This document shows positions 8,401 to 17,062 of a stretch of 64,000 nucleotides of DNA, piece by piece (the stretch's first letter is position 1; each line of letters opens with the position of its first letter). The position numbers and the translations under genes were made by a program. This stretch comes from Luteolibacter sp. Y139. GTDB lineage: Bacteria > Verrucomicrobiota > Verrucomicrobiia > Verrucomicrobiales > Akkermansiaceae. The notes below the pieces were generated by a model that made no database searches, was not told the origin of the DNA, and saw only the letters and a list, made by a program, of their open reading frames with translations. The stretch is taken from assembly GCF_038066715.1 (NCBI RefSeq), contig NZ_JBBUKT010000009.1, positions 62,001 through 126,000 on the forward strand, read 5' to 3'.

Positions 8401-11400
8401 CTTCGTGGTGCCGAAGATGGTTCCCGCCGAAGTGGTGAGACCGATGCGATAGTAGTAGGTCACCTCCGGCAAGAGGCCAAAGAGTCCGCCTTGGATGCCA
8501 AGCGCTGAATTGCCGGAGATCACCTGCCCGGCGGTTGCGTTGCCGAAGGTTGGCGTGGTGCCATATTGGAAGAACACGGTCGCCGGGCCGTTCGGCGTCG
8601 CTGTGCCGGTCAGGGTCGCTGTCTTGTCACCGCCGTCCGCCACCGTGCCGGTGACGACGGAAGGCGGCGCCGAGCGCGTCACGGTCAGCGTGTAGCGCTT
8701 GGTGGTGCTTCCGTTGCCGGACGTCACGTCGATCGGAATGACGGTGCTGGTCGGACTCAGCGTGACCGGATCGCTGGCGGCATCTGCCGGCACGAGTTGA
8801 TTGGCCACTTTCACCGTGGACTGCAGTACTTCGGCGATCGGCGTGATCTGGATCGAAGGCACATCATTCGGCACCGTGATGAAATAAGCGGTGATGCCGA
8901 AGTTGAAGATCGGGCTGACGTCACCCTCGCTCGTGTAGAGGCCGATCAAGTTGGCATTTGAGGAAGGCAGCACGGTGATCACCGTCGCCGAGCTGTCGGC
9001 AGATCCGCTGATGCTGGAGGCGCGTGCCCAGAAGCGGGTGTTGACCGTCACCGGCGGCGTCATGAAGAGCGGCGAGGTGGCTCCCAGCACTGGTGCGTCA
9101 GTGTTTCCGGACGGGCCTTCATACCATTGGAAGGTCGGCTCCGGCAGACCGGTGGCCGCGACCGTCAGCGTGGTGGTGGTGCCATACTGGAGACTGCGCG
9201 AGGCCACCGGGTTCTGGGTGATGTGCGGAGCGATGCCTTTGACGGTGATCGTCACCGTGGCATGGGCGGAAGCACCGCGGGTCGTGACCGTCACCACCGC
9301 GGGATACACTGCCGGTGTCGTCGGAGTGCCGCTGATAATGCCGGTCGCAGGATGAATACTGGTGCCGGGTGGCAAGCCAGTGGCCGACCATTGGGCACCT
9401 GCGCTTTCACTCGAAAGCACCTGATAGCTCATTGGCACCAGGTAGTTCACGGCGACCGCCTGATTGGCGATCAGCGGCAGCGTGGTGATGACGAGCGGGC
9501 GGCTATCCGCACCGCCCGAGTTGCTGGCGCCGATCACCACCGGGAAAACGCCCGCTTCGGTTGGGATACCCGAGATCAGGCCGTTCGAGCCATCAAAGCT
9601 GAGGCCCTGCGGCAGCACGCCGCGGAGTGTGAAGAGCACCGCCGAATGATCCGCCGTGATCTGGTAGGAAAGCGCCTCGCCGCGATTGCCGGAAACGGTC
9701 GCCGCCGAGGTGATCACCGGAGCAACTACCACCGATTCGTAGGTGAAGGTCAGTGTGGTGAGCTTGCCTTCCTCCAGAGTCACGGACTCGGTCACCGGCG
9801 GCACGAAGCCGGCGATCGTCGGGAAGCTCACCTCGTATTCAGCGGGCGAAAGGTCATCGAGCTGCGAGCCGGAGGGTTGATAGGCCGCCGCCGGATTGAT
9901 GCGCCATCCGGCACCGGCATTGCGGGCTGCGGCGGGCTCGATCACGACTTTCAGTCCGCCGAGCGTGGGCTCATCATAGTCCTCCACCAAGGTGCTGGTG
10001 CCTCCACCGCCGCTAGCTCCGACGCCATCGCCCGAGCTATCGCTGGCGAAGCCGATCATTTCCACCACGTCGCTATCGAAGGATCGCACGACCGTCTGGC
10101 CGGTGCCGCCGAGATAAACTGCGGCCGGATAATAGGCACCATTCGAGAGAACGCACAGCGGTCCGCCCGAAGCACCACCGCTCGCACGGATGTCCGAAGT
10201 CGTGTAAGTACGCTCGAAGCCCTTCGCAAAGGTCACGGCCGCCGGTGGCGTCGCGTGCATCCGGTCGAGGTCGGCTTCGGAAGTGCCGTCGATGGGATAA
10301 CCGGTGAGCGTCTTGAGCGAATCGGAGAGCAGGAACTCGTTCGTCAGGTTGTCACTGGCGAGGAAACCGCTGAAGCCACCGCGGCCCACGTCTTCGAGGA
10401 AGAACATCGTCGCCACGTCGAGATTCTGCGACTGCGGGGAAGAAACGCCGGGCGAGTTGTCGAGCGCTCGCTGTGCCGCGTAGCCGGTCATCAGGTAGTG
10501 ACCGCGCGGAATCTTCGGCACCGGAGAGTGCACGCCACGATCATGTTGGAACAGCCACTGCAAACCGGTGGCGATCGAAAGCGTGCCGTCGTCGAACACC
10601 GCGTGGCCGACCGTGACGACCACCTTTGGACGAACCACGAAGCCAGTGCCCGATCCTGCGTCGCTGCGGATCTGCCCGACAAAGCCATTCGGCACCGAGG
10701 CGTCGGTCGACACCGCCTCAAAGGGAACCATCGTGGGCGCCGTTCCGATCGCTTCTTCGGCGATGTAGTAAGTGATGGTAACCGCAGTGTTCTGGCCATC
10801 GTCCACCGTCGCGGTGACCGGTGCCGGCGTGGCTCGACCGGTGATCGGCTTGCAAAGGATCACGTATTCTCCAGGGACGAGGTCGGCAACGGTGACGCCA
10901 CTCTCTCTCCAGGCGGTGTCATCTTCTCCGTAGAATTTCCAGCGCGCGGGAGCTTCATCTTCGGTCAGGTTCTGTGGCTTGAGAGTCACCGTCACGCTGC
11001 CGCTGCCGGGCGTGCCGGAGGGAGTGTAGGTGCGGGCTAGAGCAAGCGGCGTGACCACGCTGGCCACGGCGACTGCTTCAGTGGCCGGTTGGACGTAGCC
11101 TGCGACAGGACGGTATTCGATCACTCGGTCGCCCGTCGTCAGCCCCGTCGCGGGAACACCGGAGGCACGCCAGAATTGCTCACCGGCGAAACGCCAACCG
11201 CCGCCGATGTCGGCCGGGCTCAACGTCACGTCCACCGAGCCGCGGCGATCCGCGAGCGGCACGCCGGGTGGGAATTGTTGGATCAGGCCGGAGAGTGATT
11301 CGACATCGAAGGTCTTGGTTTCGCCGTTACCGGTGCCGCCCGGCCCCACCGCGCGCACGCGGTAGTGATAGGTCACGCCTTGCGCGAGTTCATCCAGTTC

Positions 11401-13548
11401 CGCGCTGATCGGGATCACGCCATCGCCGCTCACCGTGCCGGGAGTGGCGCGCACGCTATCGAAAATGATGCCGTCCGTGCCGTAATCGATCCACACCTCG
11501 GCATCGGCACCACGGGCACGGGCAGAGCCATCGATGCGGACGGTCGTGGTGGTCAGCACCGTGGATTCGCCGGTCACCGCGGTGGGTGCGGGCGAAGCGG
11601 TGGTGAAGGTTAGCGTGTCGCCATTGCTCGCTCCGAGCCCGTTTGAGGCGGAGACGCGATAGTAGTAGAGAGTGCCTGGGAGCAGGCCAGTGATGGAACG
11701 CGCCACGTCTACCGGATCGGTGCCGTTGCCAATGCCCTGTTGCGAGGTAGAGGTGCCGAGCGACGCGGTGAGACCGTATTCGAACTTCACCAGCGTGGTG
11801 CCGCCATTCGCATTCACACTGCTCTGAAGGATCGCGGACTCGGTGGCGACTCCACCCGCAGCACCGGTCGTGACGGTCGGAACCGCGCTGGCGGTGCCAC
11901 TGCCGCCGCCGGTGGTGACCGTGAAGATCACATCATTGCCGAAGGCGGTCCCGGCGGTGTTGCTGGCGACGAGGCGGTAGTGATACGAGGCACCGGCGAT
12001 CAGCGAGAGGTTCGGTGCCTGCACGGCCACCGTATTGAAGCCCGCCGTGATCTTCTGCACCGGCGTGGATTGGCCGTAGGCGGTGGTGAGGCCGTATTCG
12101 AAATAGGCCGATGCTTGCACGCCATTCGGATTCACCGCACCCACCAGCGTGGCGGTGGAAGTCGTGATGTTCGCCGGCGAGCCGGTCGCGGCCACCGGCG
12201 GATTCGGTGCGGTGGTGAATTGGCGCGTGTCGCCGTAGATAGTACCCGCGGGGTTCACCAGCACGGAGCGGAACTGATACGTCGTCGCGCCGCTCAGGCC
12301 GTTCACGCTGGCGGCAAAGGTCCGCAGCGTGTTTCCGGAAAGATCGCGGTCCGGCGTGCGGCTGCCGAAAGCGGCGGTCGGGCCATATTCGAAATAGACC
12401 GTGGCGGCACCGAAGGGATTGGTAGTGCCGTTCAGCGTGGCGCGCGTCGCATCAATGACCACCGCAGGGGTGGTGGCCACCGTCGCCGCCGAGCCGCGGT
12501 TGACGTTGACCGTGTAGGTCCGCGTGGTGACGCCGTCCTTGGCGCGGACCAGTGTGGTGATGAGGTTCGGTCCCACGGCGAGGCCGATGGGATTGCTGGT
12601 GGCACCGGAAGCGACGTTGTTGCCGTTCACGGTGATGGTCGCGTCCTCGCCGGAAGCGGTGGGCTTCACCGTGATGGTGGTCACCGTGTTGGCGACCGTG
12701 GTGGAATACGTGCCCGTCAGCGGACTGAAGGCCGGTGACAAAACGGAGCTGCCGATGATGAAGGAAGAGAGCTTTGCATCCGCCCATGTCGGTGGAGTCA
12801 CGACTAGCAAGGAGCCGGTGCCGGTGATCGCGCCGCCCGTGTTCGCGGCATTGTAGAGGCCGTCCAGTTGCGGCACCCCGCCGAGAACCAGTGTCGCCAC
12901 CGTGTCGCTGCCGATGAAGTTCAGATCGAGCGTTGCTCCTGCCGCGATCGAGACCACGGATTTGTCATTGCCGGTATTCGGTTGGGCGAGCCGCAGCGTG
13001 CCCTCGGTGATGGTGGTGTTGCCGCGGTAGCTATTGGCACCGGTGAGGGAAAGTAGGGCGGCGCCATTCTTGGTGAGGGCACCATTGCCGGTGAGAGCGC
13101 CATTCAGGGTCACCGTTGCGGTGCCAGTGCCGCCGAAACTCAGATCGGCACCGAGGCCGAGTGGCACATCGACGATCGCTTCCGCATCACCGTTCTGACG
13201 GATCTCCGGAAGCGATGCACCATTGGTGGTGAACTGCAGCGCATTTCCCGAGACGGTCACCGTGGAGCCGCCGAAGGTCAGGCGATTGAGAAGGAAGCCC
13301 GCATTCTGGTCCTGATTCGCGGTGTAGGTGCCGACGGGAGAAAACTCGATCTCATAGGTAGCGAGACCGGCGGCGGCGGGGGCGCTGCTGTCGGCGCTGG
13401 TCCATTTCGTGGCGTCGCTCCAAGCGCCATCGACGGCGTCGGTCCAAGCGAATGGCACTGGCTCGGCAGCCGATGCTGCGGAGGCGAGCAATGCCGCGCA
13501 TCCGATGGCGGTGCGGAAGGCACGCGGGATGTGGGGGAATTGGAGCAT
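5479..13548 (-). CDS. Giant secreted multidomain protein: beta-strand repeat, duplicated FN3/PEGA/trypsin-like modules, Ca-binding C-terminus
   Basis: Start chosen at ATG 13548, giving 2689 residues with a signal peptide ending near ASAASAAEP; an in-frame ATG at 13602 would overlap the upstream gene. Order of domains: an autotransporter-associated beta-strand repeat (GALTKNGAALLSLTGANSY); module 1 with a cadherin-like sandwich, four FN3-like repeats (xxYFEYGxT), two PEGA-like domains, a trypsin-like domain and a further PEGA-like domain; Ig-like putative domains; module 2 with the same order; then a DPDHDG calcium-binding type-3 repeat and a C-terminal sandwich domain. The modules are about 1285 residues apart. 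Trypsin 1 has TVGHA, NLDVA and GGASGGP, a complete triad. In trypsin 2 these are TVAQA, YNAAA and SGMLGGP, so it is predicted dead. Probably exported to the surface; the substrate is unknown. Confidence 0.85.
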   Translation of the reverse strand: MLQFPHIPRAFRTAIGCAALLASAASAAEPVPFAWTDAVDGAWSDATKWTSADSSAPAAAGLATYEIEFSPVGTYTANQDQNAGFLLNRLTFGGSTVTVSGNALQFTTNGASLPEIRQNGDAEAIVDVPLGLGADLSFGGTGTATVTLNGALTGNGALTKNGAALLSLTGANSYRGNTTITEGTLRLAQPNTGNDKSVVSIAAGATLDLNFIGSDTVATLVLGGVPQLDGLYNAANTGGAITGTGSLLVVTPPTWADAKLSSFIIGSSVLSPAFSPLTGTYSTTVANTVTTITVKPTASGEDATITVNGNNVASGATSNPIGLAVGPNLITTLVRAKDGVTTRTYTVNVNRGSAATVATTPAVVIDATRATLNGTTNPFGAATVYFEYGPTAAFGSRTPDRDLSGNTLRTFAASVNGLSGATTYQFRSVLVNPAGTIYGDTRQFTTAPNPPVAATGSPANITTSTATLVGAVNPNGVQASAYFEYGLTTAYGQSTPVQKITAGFNTVAVQAPNLSLIAGASYHYRLVASNTAGTAFGNDVIFTVTTGGGSGTASAVPTVTTGAAGGVATESAILQSSVNANGGTTLVKFEYGLTASLGTSTSQQGIGNGTDPVDVARSITGLLPGTLYYYRVSASNGLGASNGDTLTFTTASPAPTAVTGESTVLTTTTVRIDGSARARGADAEVWIDYGTDGIIFDSVRATPGTVSGDGVIPISAELDELAQGVTYHYRVRAVGPGGTGNGETKTFDVESLSGLIQQFPPGVPLADRRGSVDVTLSPADIGGGWRFAGEQFWRASGVPATGLTTGDRVIEYRPVAGYVQPATEAVAVASVVTPLALARTYTPSGTPGSGSVTVTLKPQNLTEDEAPARWKFYGEDDTAWRESGVTVADLVPGEYVILCKPITGRATPAPVTATVDDGQNTAVTITYYIAEEAIGTAPTMVPFEAVSTDASVPNGFVGQIRSDAGSGTGFVVRPKVVVTVGHAVFDDGTLSIATGLQWLFQHDRGVHSPVPKIPRGHYLMTGYAAQRALDNSPGVSSPQSQNLDVATMFFLEDVGRGGFSGFLASDNLTNEFLLSDSLKTLTGYPIDGTSEADLDRMHATPPAAVTFAKGFERTYTTSDIRASGGASGGPLCVLSNGAYYPAAVYLGGTGQTVVRSFDSDVVEMIGFASDSSGDGVGASGGGGTSTLVEDYDEPTLGGLKVVIEPAAARNAGAGWRINPAAAYQPSGSQLDDLSPAEYEVSFPTIAGFVPPVTESVTLEEGKLTTLTFTYESVVVAPVITSAATVSGNRGEALSYQITADHSAVLFTLRGVLPQGLSFDGSNGLISGIPTEAGVFPVVIGASNSGGADSRPLVITTLPLIANQAVAVNYLVPMSYQVLSSESAGAQWSATGLPPGTSIHPATGIISGTPTTPAVYPAVVTVTTRGASAHATVTITVKGIAPHITQNPVASRSLQYGTTTTLTVAATGLPEPTFQWYEGPSGNTDAPVLGATSPLFMTPPVTVNTRFWARASSISGSADSSATVITVLPSSNANLIGLYTSEGDVSPIFNFGITAYFITVPNDVPSIQITPIAEVLQSTVKVANQLVPADAASDPVTLSPTSTVIPIDVTSGNGSTTKRYTLTVTRSAPPSVVTGTVADGGDKTATLTGTATPNGPATVFFQYGTTPTFGNATAGQVISGNSALGIQGGLFGLLPEVTYYYRIGLTTSAGTIFGTTKNFTTKQSPPLVATGQAVDVAEGSVKLVGAVDPNGTATSVYFECGEFVGPSWYPQNTPTQQVPGGSSVVDIEATLTGLHVGGSYAYRLIGISSFGQTSGEFVYFVVGQSGSGTGIPTTLPVATTEEALDVTDTSALLQGTVNPQGGTTFTRFEYGLTTGYGSSTPASGIGSGTEDATVVRTASGLLPGSTYHYRVVAFNSLGITYGEDRTFATGLQTPIATTLAASPLEAGGIRVTGTARARGGPAEVYFEYGTDGVSFPNRVRATELTVNGDDDKPISAPLDGLLPQQTYYYRSLAIRAGNNNSFGIGETKSFRSDALAGLFQKFPRELDETAHSGELQVFLTPTGLGKWRFVGDIEWKASGAVAKGLTTGDREIEFFPEPGRLQPGRELIGIISGTPRVVITRDYLQSTVPRSGALQVFMEPKSRTLPSVPLGQRPQWRLSGFNGGPWTESGGTLTGIAPGNHLVEFKAALDLDAPAPVKVLVADGETRTYTFAYDPDLDATKASSLRELTFDTISTRRNLPYAYVGHLRTDSGSFSGFVVKPRVVATVAQAMFDEVTLSQVPGAQWLFQRSREVHEPVPMVPRGFYVFDGYAAQRASENTPGQPGIASQRYNAAAIYFAGEAGRGGYSGFLSTDGAIQPLVTATTLKTVVGYPFRGSGSADGRAKMNAFRATAAGYVPVTEGVFGTDKIHALSGMLGGPVCAQLDGGSYFPAGIYVGGNNAQNLVRSIDTSVIDLFNRAEITAQTGNNNTSGGISLTSYTAISTTLSKGALTVILEPAEARAAGALWKLNNEVSFLASGTRKNNLTVAPYNIQLKDAPGFVTPTMQTVNVLGSSLLTVTITYAPQVSAISSWRSDHFGTTANAGNASDSEDPDHDGSINIDEYTAGTDPNNPNDVFRVGSVTRTGNSVSVVVPAKTGRIYTLQRRTDLTPGAWQDVVTVGPPVANGNLTLTDPAAIGDRWFYQVTVESASP

Positions 13549-13552
13549 GGCG

Positions 13553-14680
13553 CTATTCTGCTGGGGGAGGAGTGGGGGAAGTGCGGGTGCCGACAAAGCC
13601 ATTGAGGCGGGAGACCATCGCCGTGAGGTGTTCCTTTACGGCGGAAAACGCGGGGTCGTTTTGCCAGGAGGTGAGCACCGTCAGGGCCTCGCGATCATGC
13701 GCGGCGAGATCGTCGCCGGTCTGCGCGGCCTGGCGGGTGAGGAGGTTATTCGAGACGAACTGGTTGTTGTTCGGATACACGCCGGCAAAGGCGCGCAGCT
13801 CGGTGGGCTTGCGGGCGGGATCGAGCAACCACGCTTTCACAAGCGTTTGCTGCGCGGGATCACGGAGATCAGCGCGGGCGAATTGCTGGGCGACCATTTC
13901 AGGGCGGCTTTGTTGCAGCGCCGTGTCGGTGGCGAGTCGCGTGAGCTCATCCACCGGCTGACGCTGCACGAGGCGGTCGAGCGTGAGGAAACCGGCGTGA
14001 GCGAGATCGCGCCGGTCCTTGCGCTGGATCAGTGACGACAGCAGCGGCGTGCTCCCGGTGGCGTCGACGTGGACGAGAACATCGAAGGCATTCAGATAGC
14101 CGATCGATGGGTCCGCCTGCCACGCGGGGTTGGTGATGAGTTCCTCGGCCTTCGAGCGGAGGAAGGTGGGATCGTTCTCGGCCCGCCCGATATTTCGCAG
14201 GGCCAGTGCCCACTCGTCCGCGGTGGTCGGCGTGGTGAGGATCTCGCGAGAAAGGGCTGCCGCCGCCGCGGGGTCGATGGAGAGCAGTGCATCAAGCAGG
14301 AAGGTCCGGAACGTCGGCCACTCCTTCATTAATCCGTCCCCATTGATTTCGAAGGAAAGTCCGGTGGCTCGATCATTGCCTGAGGCGAAAAACTGACGAA
14401 TGAACGCAACTGCTTCATCCTTTGGCATCGCAGCCAGCGATCGCTTCAGCTCTTGGAACTTGTTCTGGACTTCAGTGGCGTCAGGCGCACCGCCCAGGAA
14501 ATCCATCACTGGGGAAATCGGATCGGCGGACAGCTTGGAAGATTCGGTCTTGGCCGGCGGTGAAGAAGACGCGGCGACCGTCGGAGACGGATTCCGGGTT
14601 TTGGCTTTCCACGCCCATACCGCGAGCAGACCCGTGGCAAGCAGGGTCAGCGCGGCCAGCGTGATGGGGATGCGGCGCAT
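13553..14680 (-). CDS. Membrane-anchored protein of unknown function
   Basis: Start chosen at ATG 14680, which opens directly with an N-terminal hydrophobic segment (ITLAALTLLATGLLAVW). The longer frame from 14779 has an implausible cysteine-rich leader. The 375-residue product has one membrane anchor, a proline/serine-rich linker, and then an alpha-helical region of about 300 residues resembling TPR/HEAT-type helical repeats, with no recognisable catalytic motif. Its stop lies four bases before the chosen start of the giant secreted protein, so the two are very probably one operon, and this protein may assist its export, folding or anchoring (inference). The start is preceded by a CU-rich tract (CCCTTTCCCCTCCCCGATCC). 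Confidence 0.7.
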   Translation of the reverse strand: MRRIPITLAALTLLATGLLAVWAWKAKTRNPSPTVAASSSPPAKTESSKLSADPISPVMDFLGGAPDATEVQNKFQELKRSLAAMPKDEAVAFIRQFFASGNDRATGLSFEINGDGLMKEWPTFRTFLLDALLSIDPAAAAALSREILTTPTTADEWALALRNIGRAENDPTFLRSKAEELITNPAWQADPSIGYLNAFDVLVHVDATGSTPLLSSLIQRKDRRDLAHAGFLTLDRLVQRQPVDELTRLATDTALQQSRPEMVAQQFARADLRDPAQQTLVKAWLLDPARKPTELRAFAGVYPNNNQFVSNNLLTRQAAQTGDDLAAHDREALTVLTSWQNDPAFSAVKEHLTAMVSRLNGFVGTRTSPTPPPAE

Positions 14681-14958
14681 GGATCGGGGAGGGGAAAGGG
14701 GATTTCTAACCAGCAACGAGCGACAGCAATGTGTCTGCAAACCAGCGGCGCATCTCGCCGGTTGCGGCACATGCCTCAAGCAGAGTCGGAGCGATGCGGT
14801 GCATCGCGAAGAAGGAGTCGGGGTGATTCATCGGCCTGGGGGAGCCGGGGGGTGAATTGCCGGGGCTTTTGAATACCAACGGTCAGCAACGGGAAGTTTC
14901 AGAAACTTGCATGATCTTACAAGTTCAAAACCCGCATCCCTAGATGCTTAAGTGGGGC
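14681..14958. other. Intergenic region between the CHASE2 cyclase gene and the membrane-anchored protein gene
   Basis: 278 bases without a convincing gene. The only structure I see is near 14891-14932. The self-complementary AAGTTTCAGAAACTT is followed by a second short inverted repeat (ACTTG...CAAGT). It lies upstream of the minus-strand membrane-protein/giant-protein operon, so it could be an operator or promoter region. No promoter boxes can be assigned with confidence. Confidence 0.4.
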
Positions 14959-17052
14959 TCATTTCTCAGTCATCTCGACGATACCGCCGGGGATAGCCTC
15001 TCCGGCATCAAGCCGCTTCATGAAGAATGAGCTGGGTCCATCCTTCTCGCCCTTGCTGGCGGAGGTCTTCATGAACAGCTCGCATGCCTGATGGGGTTGA
15101 TCCTCTGCGAGTGCCGCGAGCGCCTGGTGATAAATGCCGATCCATTCCGGGGTTCCATGGACCGCCGGACCGAGCAGTTCGTGGATGATCGTAATCTCCC
15201 GACGACCCTTCACCCGGAAGTGGCCGACCTTGCGGGTGACGAATTCGTCACCGAGACGGCGCTGGACCTCATCGCTCATGAGGATCGAGGTGCCGAGCAT
15301 CTTGTTCAGCGACTCCAGACGTGCGGCCAAGTTCACCGCATCGCCGATCATGGTGTAGTCGACGCGCCGCATGCTGCCGATGTTCCCCGCCACGACTTCG
15401 CCGAAATGCAGTCCGATGCGGGTATTGAGGCGCTCGCCATTGATGATGTCCTTGCTGCTCTGGGAGAGCTTCCAAGCGGCGCGGGCGGCCTTGGGTGCTG
15501 ACTGTGGCTCTGGAAGAGGCGCGCCCCATGCGGCGAAAATCGCGTCGCCGATGAACTTGATGACCACGCCATCGTCGTCGAACACGTGGCTGGTGGTGCG
15601 CTCGAAGTACTCGTTGAGCGTGCTCACGATCTTCTCCGGATCGCCGACGCGCTCGGACATGTTCGTGAAGTCCTCGATGTCGGTGAAGAGGATCGCTGCC
15701 TCGACCTTCTCGCCGCCGACCTTCATGCGGAAACCCTCCGCGGTGAGGCGGTCGAGCATCTGCGGCGAGAGATATTTCGCGAAGGCCTCGCGGAGCTGGC
15801 GCTGTTCCTCGGTCAGCTTCGCGCGGAAGAAGCGCTCGATGTAGAAATGCGACGCCGTGCCCCAGACGAGCGCCACCGGGATTTGGAGGAAGGCGAGGAC
15901 GCTCCAAGGGAACCAGAAGCGGTGGAAGTGCACACAGAGGGTTCCGGCGGCGATCAAGGCCACGATGAGCAGTGCCGCGGTGAGAAACCCGCGTGCCGGA
16001 CGCAGCCAGGCGAAAAGGGCGCCGGCGAGTAGGCCGGCGATCTTGATCAGCCACAGGTCGCTTCCCTCCGAGGAGCTGACCAGCCAGTTGTTCCGGAGCA
16101 GGTTTGCCAGCAGCGTCGCCTGCACTTCCACGCCGCTCATCAGGGCAAGGTTTCCGCCCACGTCGAGGCGGTGAAAGGGAGTTGAGAAAAGGTCGATCCC
16201 CGCGGCAGCTCCCACCATCCCTGGCTTCGCCCCCACGACGACGACCTTGTCACGGAGGAAGGATGGAACACCGCCACGCACCAAGTCGGAGGCATTGTAA
16301 GAGGGAATGGAGTTCGGTGGCCCCGCGTAGTTCACCCAGCGCGGTCTTTGGCGGATCGGCTCGGTCAGAGGTGCTCCCAAGGCGACTGCGGCCTTCCATG
16401 TCAGGGATGGTTCGTCGGGGGTGCCGGTGCTGAGTTCGCGCACCGTGAATTTCTTATCGTGGGAAAGTGCCACGAGGCCGAAGTCATCGGCCGCGGCCAG
16501 CAACTCGTCGTTGGGCGGGATCAATTGTTCGCCGATAACGTCGAACTTTTGGGTGTTGTCGCCGGTTTGGTTCAGCAACTTCCGTCCACAGGCGAGCAAG
16601 ACGGGCCGCTGAATCTTGCCCGGAACCGGCGTTAGATTTTCGTCCACTCCTCGGAACCGCAGCATCGCCGCGGCGAATTCACGATCGATTGCCGGATCAT
16701 CCGAGGGGCGATCGAAGATCAAATCATAGACCACGGCGCGTGCACCCGCCTCGTTCAGGAGATCCAGCAGCTTCGATTGCGCGCTGCGGTTCACGAAGGA
16801 GCCGTCGAGCTCATCGATGTAGACGATGCGCACGTCGTCAAAGCTCGCGCTTCGGTGGCCCGCGGTGAACGGGATGTCAGAGCGCAGTGTGAACGGAATG
16901 TCATAGCTCAACGTCCGGACATCTCCGCCGAGCCGGAACAGGGCCAGATAGCCAGCAAGGACCGCAAGAACGACGCCAACGAACCCCGTGGCGAGGCGAA
17001 GCAGCCGCTCGGTCTTGTTCGCGACTGCGGTCGACGTGACTCCGTCTAGCAT
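14959..17052 (-). CDS. CHASE2 domain class III adenylate/guanylate cyclase
   Basis: A 697-residue inner-membrane sensor. It has an N-terminal membrane segment (about 20-42), a periplasmic CHASE2 domain (about 45-335), three closely spaced membrane segments (about 345-415) and a class III cyclase catalytic domain (about 450-640). Catalytic features visible: LFTDIEDFT with the first metal aspartate, VIKFIGDAIFAAWG with the substrate lysine and second aspartate, and MIGDAVNLAARLE with the transition-state asparagine and arginine. It should make cAMP or cGMP in response to an extracytoplasmic cue. The lysine in KFIGD favours ATP, but this is not proof. It starts 10 bases after the FecR-TPR-barrel gene and is probably co-transcribed with it. 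Confidence 0.9.
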   Translation of the reverse strand: MLDGVTSTAVANKTERLLRLATGFVGVVLAVLAGYLALFRLGGDVRTLSYDIPFTLRSDIPFTAGHRSASFDDVRIVYIDELDGSFVNRSAQSKLLDLLNEAGARAVVYDLIFDRPSDDPAIDREFAAAMLRFRGVDENLTPVPGKIQRPVLLACGRKLLNQTGDNTQKFDVIGEQLIPPNDELLAAADDFGLVALSHDKKFTVRELSTGTPDEPSLTWKAAVALGAPLTEPIRQRPRWVNYAGPPNSIPSYNASDLVRGGVPSFLRDKVVVVGAKPGMVGAAAGIDLFSTPFHRLDVGGNLALMSGVEVQATLLANLLRNNWLVSSSEGSDLWLIKIAGLLAGALFAWLRPARGFLTAALLIVALIAAGTLCVHFHRFWFPWSVLAFLQIPVALVWGTASHFYIERFFRAKLTEEQRQLREAFAKYLSPQMLDRLTAEGFRMKVGGEKVEAAILFTDIEDFTNMSERVGDPEKIVSTLNEYFERTTSHVFDDDGVVIKFIGDAIFAAWGAPLPEPQSAPKAARAAWKLSQSSKDIINGERLNTRIGLHFGEVVAGNIGSMRRVDYTMIGDAVNLAARLESLNKMLGTSILMSDEVQRRLGDEFVTRKVGHFRVKGRREITIIHELLGPAVHGTPEWIGIYHQALAALAEDQPHQACELFMKTSASKGEKDGPSSFFMKRLDAGEAIPGGIVEMTEK

Positions 17053-17062
17053 CGCGATTTTG

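Noticed and set aside
9127-11040. A 637-codon plus-strand open frame
   Set aside because: Lies inside the giant secreted protein gene on the other strand; low-complexity antisense product.
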